Shown here piece by piece: positions 30,735 to 40,577 of a DNA stretch of 64,000 nucleotides (positions are counted from its first letter, which is position 1; each line of letters begins with the position of its first letter). A model generated the notes under the pieces. That model saw only the letters and a list, made by a program, of their open reading frames with translations, was not told the origin of the DNA and did not search any database. This DNA comes from Amorphophallus konjac (lineage: Eukaryota > Streptophyta > Magnoliopsida > Alismatales > Araceae). The position numbers were made by a program, and so were the translations under genes. The stretch covers positions 289,774,200 through 289,838,199 of the forward strand of contig CM040125.1 in assembly GCA_022559845.1 (NCBI GenBank), in the 5' to 3' direction.

Positions 30735-31230
30735 TCTGATGGGAGACCGCTCAGGGAGGTAGACGGTCTTGGAAGGACCGCTCAGTCACAGGGTGCAGTA
30801 GAAGAAATAAAAAGAACACAGAACTGAGACGCGTACTTGAGATGACTGGATGGTCTGTCGACCGACCGTGCAACCTATGGGACGGCCTAAAACAGACCAC
30901 AGAGAATCAGTAGAATCACAAGCGTATGAAGACAAGTAGCGTACCTGAGCAAGCAGAGGTGAACGGCCTCTTGGAGGACCGTGGGGACAGATGCACGATC
31001 CGGAGAGGACCGCTGAAGCTAACAGGCTTAGACAGAACAAAACACTCGTGAGGTGGAAATGGACGGTCTAAAAGATGACTGTGGAAACTCTAGAGTGGCC
31101 AGAATCAGACCGCCCAGTCAATAATGGCGTGACAGAAACTAGTGCAGGAACGCACCTAAGGCCTGACAGGGCGGCCTATCGTCCGACCGCGGGGAGACGT
31201 GAGCGGTCCTAGAAGAACCGCGTACAACTC
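30735..31230 (-). repeat. ACGGTC-type motif array in the antisense Tat leader
   Basis: Pairs such as GACGGTCTTGGAAGGACCGC and GGACGGTCTAAAAGATGACC recur every 35-60 bp. This shows that the arrays are shared by related Tat families but evolve quickly. Confidence 0.6.
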
Positions 31231-31345
31231 CGAGATAGCAACCCAACGTGGATGAAATAGCAACCTGAAATCACTTAAAAGAAACCCTAACCAAGCACAA
31301 GAAACGTAGATCAGCAAAACAACAGCACGACGGGCACTAGGTGTA

Positions 31346-31360
31346 CCACCGTGATCGCCA
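31346..31360 (-). promoter_or_regulatory. Primer binding site of the antisense Tat element
   Basis: Minus strand TGGCGATCACGGTGG, the same as the first 15 bases of the young element's site, seven bases from the LTR end. Confidence 0.75.
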
Positions 31361-31367
31361 AAAAAGG

Positions 31368-33146
31368 TGTAGACATTATCTTTCCCCTTTGTACCTCTCA
31401 TACCTTTCTAGTGTGAAGAATGAATGAAAAGTGATGCTAAAGGGGTAGAAGAAGGTGTGTGGATGTGATCGCCACCAAGACACGCATATGTTGCAAGATA
31501 GCACAACGTGCCTTGGAAAAGGGAGGACACTCGCGTGGAAGAAGCAACGCTGGTACACGGTCTAGGACGGGCCGCTCTATGGATAGCACGGCTGCTCGAT
31601 ACACCGTTCCAACGTTGAAAATGGAAGTGGGACGAAGCTTGACTGGAGACGGAACGGTTCAGTAAAGGCCACTGATAGGACCAGAACGGTTAAAGGATGA
31701 TCGCTCTCCTCTACAGACGGACGGAATAAGACCGCATAATGTCGCCAGACCCCAAGTGGTGGGACTCGATCCTCCACCCCTTCCGGCGGGACAGAGGGGA
31801 TGGGCCTCGTGCTATGCTGATGCTGACCTGCAAGACAACATGGAGAACACAAAAATGCAACCCAAGTTAGCCCTAGGAAGTGTAGTAACTATAAAAAAGA
31901 ATGGATAATAAACATAATAGCATGGAATAGGCGATACCTGGGAGGTTTTTAAACCCCTATAGGGCGTCAAAACAATAGGAATGGTGCGAAAATGATGTGA
32001 AATGGACCAAAAACGTGGGAAGAAGATGGTGAAAAGAAGTATGCAATGGGTGAAAGAACTATTAAAACCTAGACCAAACGCCAAAAAAAAAGCAACTACT
32101 CCCTGTACCGGAGGCTTAGAAGGATGTAGAAAGCCTCCCTCCCTGACTACAGTTCGCTCAAAATTCTGGCAGAGCTTCACCATCGACGTTGGATCCCCCC
32201 CTTTTCAAGCTTGGACTGAGGGTTCCATTTATAGACCCTTGAAAGTCCAACCTTGAAATTAGGGTTTCTCAGTGGATAAAAATCCGAGATTATCAAACAA
32301 AATCCGTGGATAATAATCCAATCTTCCACCAGGATGTAACGACACCCCATTTTGTTGAGAAACTGCAGAGAAAATGGCGAAGAAAGGTGGGGGTTTAACC
32401 ATGGACGGAGAGAGAAAATCCAAACAATCCACAGTATTCGAGCAAGTACACGGTCACGCGATAGGCCGCCCAAACAATTACACAGTCTATTGCTAGACCA
32501 TCCAACACTGTCGGTGATAAATAAAATAAAATAAGAAATTATCCAATTATCCACCGAACTAACCGGCCATCACGGTGTTGGACTTTTCAGGATAAGATGG
32601 TCTACTGCTAGACCACTCAATGAATAAAACGGTCCAATGCTAGGCCGTGTACACATGTCGGTGATAAATCGAAAAAAATAGGATAAATAGATAATTATCC
32701 GAAAAACAAACCGGCTGAGGACTCTGGGGAACGGGACGGTCTAAAGCCTGGCCGTTCAATGGAAGTAAAATGGCTGATCTTCGACTGTGCAATGGCTTGT
32801 CGGTGGAAATTCAAAAAATCAAATATCTAATAAATCTGTAAACGGTTCCAACAAGACCGCCTAGTCACTGAACGGCCGGTCGTTAGACCGTGTAAAGCCT
32901 GGATGATTTGAAATTGATAAAATGGGATAAATGAGCCCACTTAACCCAAAACCAATTGAAATCAAGGGAAATCAGGGCCCATTAAGCCCGAATCTGAGGT
33001 TAGACCTAGGCAGGGAGGGAGGTACCCATAAAATAAGCTCAAAGACGTGCCTGAAAATAGCCCAATGAGCAATGGACAACTCGAGACATCAATAAATGAT
33101 GGTAAGAGGAATGACTCAACTCATAGGCAAAAAATGGGTGTCAACA
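31368..33146 (-). repeat. 5' LTR of the antisense Tat element (1779 bp)
   Basis: Ends read TGTTGACACC...TGTCTACA on the minus strand. The TATA box TATAAAT is at 32233-32227. It carries ACGGTC-type motifs (for example 32465-32510 and 32580-32890). It inserted into the copia-type motif array, which resumes at 33147. Confidence 0.8.
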
Positions 33147-33830
33147 ATGTGCACTGACCTTGTATAGCTTAGGTGCAAATGTGCACCGACCTGGTATGCC
33201 ACAAGGTGGATGTGCATTGACCTTAGTAGTCCAAAATGCAAATGTGCATCGACCTTATATGCCAGAGAATGAATGTGCATCGACCTTACCTGGCCAGTAG
33301 AAGATATATGCACCGACCTTGATAGTCACATATGCATAGACCTATCAACATGCATCGACCTTTATTTTGAGCTAGCGAGATGTGCACCGACCTTGGCTTG
33401 TGCTAGGCAGAAGGTGCATCGACCTTACTTCTTCAAAGGCTGAATATGCGTCGACCTTAGTCCTTCAGCTTACGCATGTGCATCGACCTTACCTTCAGAA
33501 GTAGCCAATGTGCATCGACCTTGATACGCAGCAAACTGGAATGTGCATCGACCTTACTTCTTCATGAATAGTAATGTGCATCAACCTTATTTCTTCATGA
33601 ATAGTAACATGTATCGAACTTAGTCTAGCGTTGGCAGAAGGTGCATCGACCTTAGTTAGTGTGCTAGTCAGATGTTCAACGACCTTGCTTCTTCATGAAC
33701 AATGATGTGCATCGACCTGTGTTCTGTGGAATGTGAGGTAGCATCGACCTGGGCTTGTGCTAGCGAAATGTGCTCCGACCTTGATATGCACAGAACTGAA
33801 CTATGCATCAACCTTAGTCTTCACCAGACT
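33147..33830 (+). repeat. Dispersed motif array TGCATCGACCTT, partial copia LTR
   Basis: About 22 copies of TGCAYCGACCTT occur in 660 bp, nearly all 28-37 bp apart (about three turns of the helix), with spacers that do not match each other. Some decayed copies (TGCATAGACC, TGTATCGAACTT) keep the spacing. Confidence 0.8.
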
Positions 33831-34016
33831 AAAAACTGCAGAATAATCTTTTCATTCTTTTGCCAAGCTCTTTCTTACTTTCTGTGCCTACCAACCATTT
33901 CTTGATATCTGTGCATGCTTGTTGCTTGGATTTTCATGCACCCTATTGTGTTATCACCTGCCTTGATTCTTGTGCTAACATTTGTCTCATTTTCTATGCC
34001 ATTTTCTTATTCTTGC
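33831..34016. other. Internal remnant of the copia-type element
   Basis: T-rich sequence without a convincing frame, between the array and the gag remnant. Confidence 0.4.
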
Positions 34017-34514
34017 TTACAATGACCTGAAATGCATGAATGTTGACATTATCAAATACAGGTCAAACCTATTAATGACTTCATAGACAGACATCATCAA
34101 AACAATAGAATTAATCATGTTACATACATGCCCAAAATGATCTACTGTGTAATTTTCAAAAGGAGAACTTACCACTTCTTCAGTAGTTACATCACTGGCC
34201 ACAAAACATTTCTGATCTTCCTTCTCTTCATGGACTGGATTAATTTTATCCAAGATTTCCTCCGTAGTCCTTCACATAGTGACATTAGGAAACATGTTAA
34301 TATCTATCGCCCTCTTTACCATCCCATGGGCTTTCAAGTTTTTTGCATTCTTTAGTCTATCAACGACTTTCCATTTAGATTGATCCTCTGGAACATCATA
34401 TGGACCGTATGTAATTAAAGCCCTTAATATTGAATCTACAGAGATCACATAATCTCTGAATCTTCCTAGCCAAGCATAAAAGCTAAAACCGTCAAATTTT
34501 GGAAGATTAGCCAT
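34017..34514 (-). pseudogene. Broken copia-type gag (UBN2/DUF4219-like N-terminus)
   Basis: The ATG at 34514 begins a protein with FDGFSFYAWLGRFRDYV, the usual start of plant copia gag proteins. The frame stops at 34272 after 80 residues and continues in another frame to about 34017. The remainder of gag and all of pol are missing. The start of the larger copia-type element's gag (48460) is similar in layout. Confidence 0.65.
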
Positions 34515-34627
34515 GGAGAATAAATATAAATCAGAGAGTGGACAGCAATAGAAACACTGAGAGCAAATTGCACCAGGAGAGAAGGCAGGATCAGATCTAC
34601 AGATCGTTGGATCTTATATCACAGAAA

Positions 34628-34642
34628 CCTGCTCTGATACCA
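34628..34642 (-). promoter_or_regulatory. Primer binding site, initiator tRNA-Met
   Basis: Minus strand TGGTATCAGAGCAGG, two bases from the LTR. TGGTATCAGAGC is the standard initiator-Met site of plant copia elements. Confidence 0.85.
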
Positions 34643-35520
34643 ATTGTTGGGATTTAGGTGCTATGCAACGTAAGCCCGACAAAGATCCAGAGGGGGGGTG
34701 AATGTATCTCCATAAAAACTTTTGCGGAATAAAAGAAATGACTACACTAGATCTTACCAGATGGATGAAGCAGAAGAGACAGTGCAGAAATTAAGGAGAA
34801 TATTCTAGCAAAGATCAAGTGTATATGCTCATAGAGATCGTTCCTAATCATGCATCTATCGAAGCTGTACATGCAAAGATAATCACAAAAGACACAGGGA
34901 ATTTTAGGTGGTTCAGTTTTCACCTACATCCACCCCACACTGAGACCTGAGTGTGGATTCTACTGATACATGGCTTGAAATGCTGATCCACAGCTTTGGA
35001 GATAAATCCCTACAATTGATGAGTAACATAGCTTGCTATTTGTTGAGCATTACTGCTTGGCTATCTACTGAGCATTACAACTTAGCTATCCGCTGCCAAA
35101 CAACATGACTGACTGCTGAGCATTACAGCTTAGCTAATCGCTGCTAAACAGCTTGAAGTGTAAAGATGAAAGAAAAGTACAAAGGAATGAAAACAAAGAA
35201 CTGAATAAATGAGCAATTAAATGTAGCTCCAATGAGCAGAACTATCCCAGATCTGATCTAGAGATAGTTACTACAGCACGATCTCCTTTCTCTCTTTTTC
35301 TTCTCAATTCTGATTCTTTGTTCTTGACCTCTTTCCCTTTTCTGCGACTCACTCACGATCTTCAACACTTTGCTCTTTTACTCTCTGAATTCACTCTACT
35401 CCATCAACTGACTTTTTCTCTTCACACGTGAATTCTCTATTCTTCTCTCTATCTACTCTTCCTCTCACTGATCTATTCTCACTGATCTATTCTTCTACTT
35501 ATCTCATTCTTTCTTCATCT

Positions 35521-35735
35521 TATTTATATCAGACGAACAGGATCATGTGGCCCCCACGTAGATTCATCCAACGTGTGGAGGGAGAATTCCCGCCAGAGAC
35601 TTTTAGAGAAGTTGGGCGAATCAGTCCACGTGTCAAAGTTTGAGAAAGGAGTGAATCCACATGGAAAATAATTTTGATCAAAGGATCGCCTTGGATCACG
35701 AGCCATTAACTGTCATGGGATCACGTGTCTTGGAA
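35521..35735 (-). promoter_or_regulatory. LTR promoter with G-box/ABRE cluster
   Basis: Minus-strand TATAAATA (about 35528-35521) is preceded upstream by CACGTG or ACGTGT words near 35565, 35630 and 35722 (CCACGTGT and TCACGTGT). The copia-type LTRs at 41608-41710 and 49770-49880 have the same arrangement. Such boxes bind bZIP/bHLH factors in plants; stress or ABA response is inference. Confidence 0.5.
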
Positions 35736-36039
35736 GGATAAGCTAACGAGCCCAGGTGGCCCACTGAAATAGTTAGGTGATTCTGATAACTTGACTTCTG
35801 TTGATCTACAATGTTCATAAGATGCATCGACCAACTGTTTGATCAAATGAGTAATTGCTTGAAAGTTCATGTTTGGTTGTACCTGTCAACCAGACAATAG
35901 TCATTTCATAAAACACCTTACTTATGATAAAGAGAATACATGCTTAATCAAATTCATAGAACTCAATTGCTCATATCAAACGTATGCAGATATACCAAGT
36001 GTAATTCCCAAAGCATAGACTTAATGACTTAGAATCAGT

Positions 36040-36750
36040 GTATGCATCGACCTGGACATTACATGTACATAGACTTCACATGTGCTCAGACCATGAATTC
36101 ATCATGTGCACAGACCTTAAGACACTAGACAATGCATGTGCATAGACCTAGATGGTTCATGTACATAGACCTTAAAACACTAGACAATGCATGTGCACAG
36201 ACATAGATGCTTCATGTGCATAGACCCTAAATATGCACAGACCTATATGTATGCGTAGACCTTAGACTCTATACGTGAATAGACCAAGTACAACATGCTA
36301 AATAATATGCATCGACCTTGTAGAGTATGCTATAATGTGTGCATTGACCTGTATAACATGCTGCAGAACATGCTTCGACTTGGATTGCATAAAACTAGCA
36401 TGAGCGTCGGCCTTATAGAGTGAGTGTATGGATGTGCATCGACCTTGTCTTACACAAGATACAATGTGCATCGACCTTGCTCTACTCAAGGTACAATGTG
36501 CATCGACCTTGCTTTACTCAAGGTACAATGTGCATCAACCTTGCTTTACTCAAGATGCAATGTGCATCGACCTAATACACTACGGGTGAATATATGCACC
36601 GACCTGTGTGACTTCATGCATGAAATGTGTGAATAAAGTATGAATGTGCATCGACCTTACCTAACTGAGACCTGAACAAGCATCAACCTTATCTAATTAC
36701 GACCTGGACATGCATCGACCTAAATGACTAAGTGCCTATATGTGCATGGA
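36040..36750 (+). repeat. TGCATCGACCTT array, with a local 32-bp tandem stretch
   Basis: About 24 copies occur. Between 36434 and 36570 four units are nearly identical, with ACCTTG then 7 bases then CAAGGT, a clear hairpin. Elsewhere the spacers differ. Confidence 0.8.
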
Positions 36751-36862
36751 CCTGAGTTTTGACACTTAGACAAATGAATGGTTTGTTCAATGTGAAGATT
36801 CTTATGTAGTTCAGTCCCAACATGATTCATATAGTGTCATCATCAAAACCAGCGTTCCAACA

Positions 36863-37783
36863 AAGTGCTGAAGAGGTGCATGGCATTGAATCTTGTGTTA
36901 AGCTGGGAGAAGAGGCATTTTATGGTTAGAGAAGGGATAGTACTAGGCCATGTCATTTCAGAAAGGGGAATAGAGGTTGACAAAGCTAAGGTCAATTTGA
37001 TTTCTAATCTTCCTCCTCCCACATCTGTCAAGCAAATCTGTTCTTTCCTTGGCCCTGCAGGATTCTATAGATGATTCATTCAAAACTTCTCTACCATTGC
37101 TCGTCCGCTCACTCAGTTGCTTGCCAAGGACACTCCTTTCAATCTTGATGATTCGTGCTTAGAGACATTCAATTCCTTGAAAGTGGCCCTAACTCAAGCT
37201 CCAATTCTTCAATCTCCAAATTGGTCGCTACCCTTTGAAATTATGTGTGATGCCTCAGACTATGCTATTGGAGCTGTCTTGGGTCAAAGAATTGATAATA
37301 AGCTCGTGGTAATCTACTATGCGAGTCGCACCCTCGCCGATGCTCAATTGAATTATACCACCATAGAGAAAGAATTGCTCGTTGTTATTTTCGTCCTAGA
37401 GAAATTTCGCTCATATCTGTTAGGGGCTAATGCCATTATTTATTCTGATCACTCTACTTTGAGATACTTGCTTTACAAGAAGGATGCCAAACCCCATCTC
37501 ATTCGGTGGATTTTATTGTTGCAAGAGTTTGATTAGGATAGATCCCGGGAGGGTGGACTAAATAGGAAAAGGATCAATTTTTTCAATGGTCAAACACTAT
37601 TTTTGGGAGGACCCAGAGCTGTTTCATATTATTCCTGATCAGATCATAATAAGATGTGTCCCTGAAGCGGAGCAAGAATCTGTTCTGAATTTTTGTCATA
37701 ATCTTGCATGTGGGGGGCGCTTTTCTGGAATGAAGACTACGGCTAAGGTTCAAGAAAGTGGATTTTACTGGCCCACATTTTTA
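36863..37783 (+). pseudogene. Athila-type reverse transcriptase end, RNase H and integrase start
   Basis: One frame from 36865 to 37074 gives the end of the reverse transcriptase (EGIVLGHVISERGIEV, FLGPAGFYR) and stops at 37072-37074. A second from 37117 to 37536 gives RNase H (D in CDASD, E in TTIEKEL, D in YSDHSTL) and stops early. A third, from 37586, gives the start of integrase with GFYWPTF, where the small transposon is inserted. Stops and shifts show it is dead. Confidence 0.8.
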
Positions 37784-38801
37784 TAAGGTGTTTGGGAATG
37801 TTTTTTTTCTCATTTTTCCATCTTAAATTTAAAAATAGAAGTAGAGAATCCACTGACAACGTTTGGTGGTAACTTCCCCAATTTTTAGGGAAGTGTCCTA
37901 CTCCGTTAAAATCTCTTTCTAAATAAAAACAAGCCCGTAGCAAATTTTTTTTGAGTAAGATGTCGCGCCTTGCATTCACACACGGGGTCGTCCATCTCAC
38001 CTCCTTGCATCATCTTCGCGTGTTCCTCACCGGCGGTCTTCTTCACCCAGCGGCGGCGTCATCCTTATCGGCGGTCTTCTTCACCCGGCGGCGGCGTCTT
38101 CCTCACCGGCGGTCATCCTTACCAGGCGACGGCGTCTTCCTCACCCGGATCAAGGTATGCAAACCCAACGCTACACCCTCCGCCCTCTGTCCTCCCCGCC
38201 GAGCCCGGGTGGGATAAGGTTACCAATCAAGAGGCTGTCGATATCGCCCGGCCTTTGTGCGTAGGCTCCGATAAACAATTGCGGCTTGCTGCCTGCAAAA
38301 AGCTCGTGGATTTATATGTTGCACGAGGTTTAGTTGACGATGTCAGTGTTATGATCATCCAGTTGAGAGATTTCCTGTGATGAGACTATCTTGACCTCAG
38401 GGAGGGGGGGTCTCTGTGCTCCATACTACAAAGGTTGTGCAAGTGTATTTTTTCGACGGCTTGCACGGGTTAGAGATCATTTCACTCCTTTGACTGACTG
38501 CGATTATGGCGGTGAGATGTTGATGATTATAAATTTTTTAAATATCATGTTCGAATTCTCATGTTATAGTTTTTTTTATTGTTTATGAATGATAATAATC
38601 TCTATTGAAATGTTACTTTAATAATTTTTAATTTATAGAGAGTTGTCTACTAAATAGGTCTACACAAATTTTAAAATTTATGACATTGCTGCCAAACAGA
38701 AAGTGTCAGCTTTCATCAATTTTAAATTTTAAGTCAAAAATTATGTTGACACAATTTTTTAGATAGAAATAGCTTTAAAAAAATTGTTCCTAAACACCCT
38801 A
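37784..38801 (+). mobile_element. PIF/Harbinger-like non-autonomous transposon (1018 bp) with captured PP2C exon
   Basis: Ends are TAAGGTGTTTGGGAATG and, inverted, TAGGGTGTTTAGGAACA, followed by T-rich runs. TTA flanks both sides (37781-37783 and 38802-38804), the target duplication typical of PIF/Harbinger. No transposase is present. It interrupts the Athila integrase exactly at the YWPT motif, so the host match on both sides confirms the boundaries within a few bases. It contains a repeated GGCGGTCTTCTTCACC block (38030-38125) and part of a PP2C gene. Confidence 0.7.
38210..38380 (+). pseudogene. Captured last exon of a plant PP2C protein phosphatase gene
   Basis: The frame from 38210 to the stop at 38380 (56 residues) reads WDKVTNQEAVDIARP..., ..ACKKLVDLYVARG... 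and ..DDVSVMIIQL. These are the C-terminal PP2C motifs, including the Asp of the last metal-binding motif. It most resembles plant group B (AP2C-like) phosphatases from memory. The sequence upstream in the same frame is repetitive and not phosphatase, so only the last exon, and perhaps some 3' UTR, was taken. The well-kept codons suggest a recent capture. Confidence 0.7.
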
Positions 38802-38804
38802 TTA

Positions 38805-39805
38805 AGGATGCTTACGAATTTTCTAAAACATGTCGAAGGTGTCAACCTGTGGGTAACAATTCTAAGAAAGATATGATGCCGCTTAATCCCATTCTGGTAG
38901 TAGAAATCTTTGATGTTAGGGGTATTGATTTCATGGGACCGTTTCCACCTTCTGTTGGGAATGAATACATCTTGGTGGCAGTCGATTATGTTTCTAAATG
39001 GATTGAAGCTATAGCCACTAGGACTAATGATCACAAGGTGGTGATGAAATTTGTTAAGAAAAACATCTTTTCTAGATTTGGTTGTCCTGGACCTATGATT
39101 AGTGATGGGGGTTATCATTTCACGAACTTTCAATTCTGAACTTTGCTTCGCAAATATGGCATCACTTATAAGCTCGCCACCCCTTATCATCCCCAAACCA
39201 GTGGCCAGGTAGAAGTTTCCAACAGGGATATCAAGAACATTATGCATAAAATAGTTAGGTTAGATAGAAAAGACTGGTCTGAGTGACTAGACGATGGATT
39301 ATGGGCCTATAGAACTGCATTTAAGACTCCCATTGGCATGTCCCCATACAGCCTCATTTTTGAAAAAGCATGTCATTTACCCGTAGAGCTGGAACATAGT
39401 GCATATTGGGCCATTAAATAAGTCAATTTTGATCTCACTCAAGCTGGGTCCCAACGAGCTCTACAACTGAATGAATTATAGGAACTATGTAATGAAGCCT
39501 ATGAAAATTCCAAAATGTATAAAGATAAAACCAAGGCTTTTCACAATAAGCATATTCACAGGAAAATTTTTTATATCAATCAAAAGGTTTGGCTTTTTAA
39601 CTCGAGGCTACGCTTATTCCCCGGTAAGTTAAAATCCAGATGGGATGGACCATTCGTTGTTGTTAAGGTTTTTTACTATGGCGCTATCAAAATTTTGAAC
39701 CCTAATAATGGTCATATTTTCACTGTTAATAGTCAACGATTGAAGCCTTACCTGGAAAATGAAAAGTTGTCAAAAGAAGCCATTGCTTTCAGTGATTTGG
39801 AATAA
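38805..39805 (+). pseudogene. Athila-type integrase, interrupted
   Basis: It continues from the insertion site: zinc-motif Cys pair (CRRC) near 38832, catalytic core with D in GIDFMG (about 38929), D in MISDGG (about 39101) and E near 39213 in GQVEV. The SDGGYHF frame breaks at 39139. Frames from 39515 to 39805 give the C-terminal domain (NQKVWLFNSRL, FPGKLKSRW). At least four stops are present. Order and motifs match Athila. Confidence 0.8.
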
Positions 39806-40572
39806 AAATCTTCGTGAGCTTTCATGTGTTTGGCTGAAGATGGAAAACTTAGCGCTTCTGGGAGGCAACCCAATGTTTTGTTATTTGATAATTTTAGTGT
39901 GTTTTTCAGTCGTCAGATAAAGTGGAGAAGGAGCCATCACATATCAATAATGGTGCAATTCGCCCGGCATACCAGGTTGTATCCTTCCATCCCACTCGTA
40001 TTCTCTGTTACATTGTTCTATTACATTCTATTTTATATGCCATTGAGGACAATGTCATTCAAGTTGGGGGGGGAGAAAAATTGAAACATTTCCAACATCA
40101 TGATGCATATAGTACAACCTGCAATGAGCTCTTGCATAATGTCCGGCATATCATTCCATCAACATGAAAGGGAAAAGATGAAATCCCCATTTTGAGTTTC
40201 ATGATTCATGCTTAGATTGAAAGTAATTCCGGAATAGAAAAGACTAGAGAGAAGGATGATGGAAAATTTATTCAATCTAGCTATGAAAAACTGATGTAAG
40301 AATCTCTTTAAAGTTCATGTGCACTTTAGAAAAAATGAAAATCACGATGCACACTAATGAAATAAGTAAGACAAGCCTTCTGTTATTTTTGAGGATATTG
40401 TCTGATATTCTACACTTCCTAAGAAAAGAGAGCTTTTTACAAAGCTTTCTGCCAAGTTATCAAATTAGTGCAAAAGGCATAATGAAAAAAAAATAAAAGA
40501 AAACAGCATGAAAAATACCCCGAATCTTAGTAACCGGGCCTACTTCACCTAAGATGTGTTGATGTTCGCGTC
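39806..40572 (+). other. Athila 3' UTR, part 1
   Basis: Includes a purine tract GTTGGGGGGGGAGAAAAA (about 40063-40080). It ends in a segment CCGGGCCTACTTCACCTAAG (about 40537) that is repeated at 51288 on the other side of the copia-type insertion. Confidence 0.6.
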
Positions 40573-40577
40573 AAAAG
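40573..40577. repeat. Target site duplication AAAAG, left copy
   Basis: Matches 51266-51270. Confidence 0.8.

Larger units (their letters stand above)
30000..33146 (-). mobile_element. 5' LTR and leader of a Tat-type element, truncated near gag
   Basis: Read on the minus strand: LTR from 33146 (TGTTGACACCC) to 31368, primer site at 31360-31346, and a leader related to that of the young Tat element down to about 30000, where similarity stops near the expected gag start. No gag, pol or 3' LTR follows. The LTR begins with the same ten bases as the young element and has the same TATA context, so it is a relative in opposite orientation. The left edge is approximate. Confidence 0.8.
33147..36862 (-). 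mobile_element. Copia-type retrotransposon, 5' LTR plus broken gag, 3' side lost
   Basis: On the minus strand: LTR 36862-34645, primer site TGGTATCAGAGCAGG (initiator tRNA-Met), gag start at 34514, then decay. The array at 33147-33830 looks like part of its own 3' LTR, brought close by a deletion and cut by the antisense Tat element. It inserted into the reverse transcriptase region of the Athila-type element, which begins at 36863. No pol is present. Confidence 0.7.
34645..36862 (-). repeat. 5' LTR of the copia-type element (2218 bp)
   Basis: Plus-strand ends TGTTGGGATT...GCGTTCCAACA, inverted TGTTGG/CCAACA. It holds an array of TGCATCGACC words (36040-36750), a minus-strand TATA box (about 35521-35528) with G-boxes upstream of it, and a run of seven G (AGAGGGGGGGTGAA) near its 3' end, as in other plant copia LTRs. 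Confidence 0.8.

Noticed and set aside
33147..33830. Regularly spaced short repeats that look like a CRISPR array
   Set aside because: Repeats are only about 12 bases and imperfect, lie in a plant copia-type LTR, and have no cas genes. It is a plant LTR motif array.
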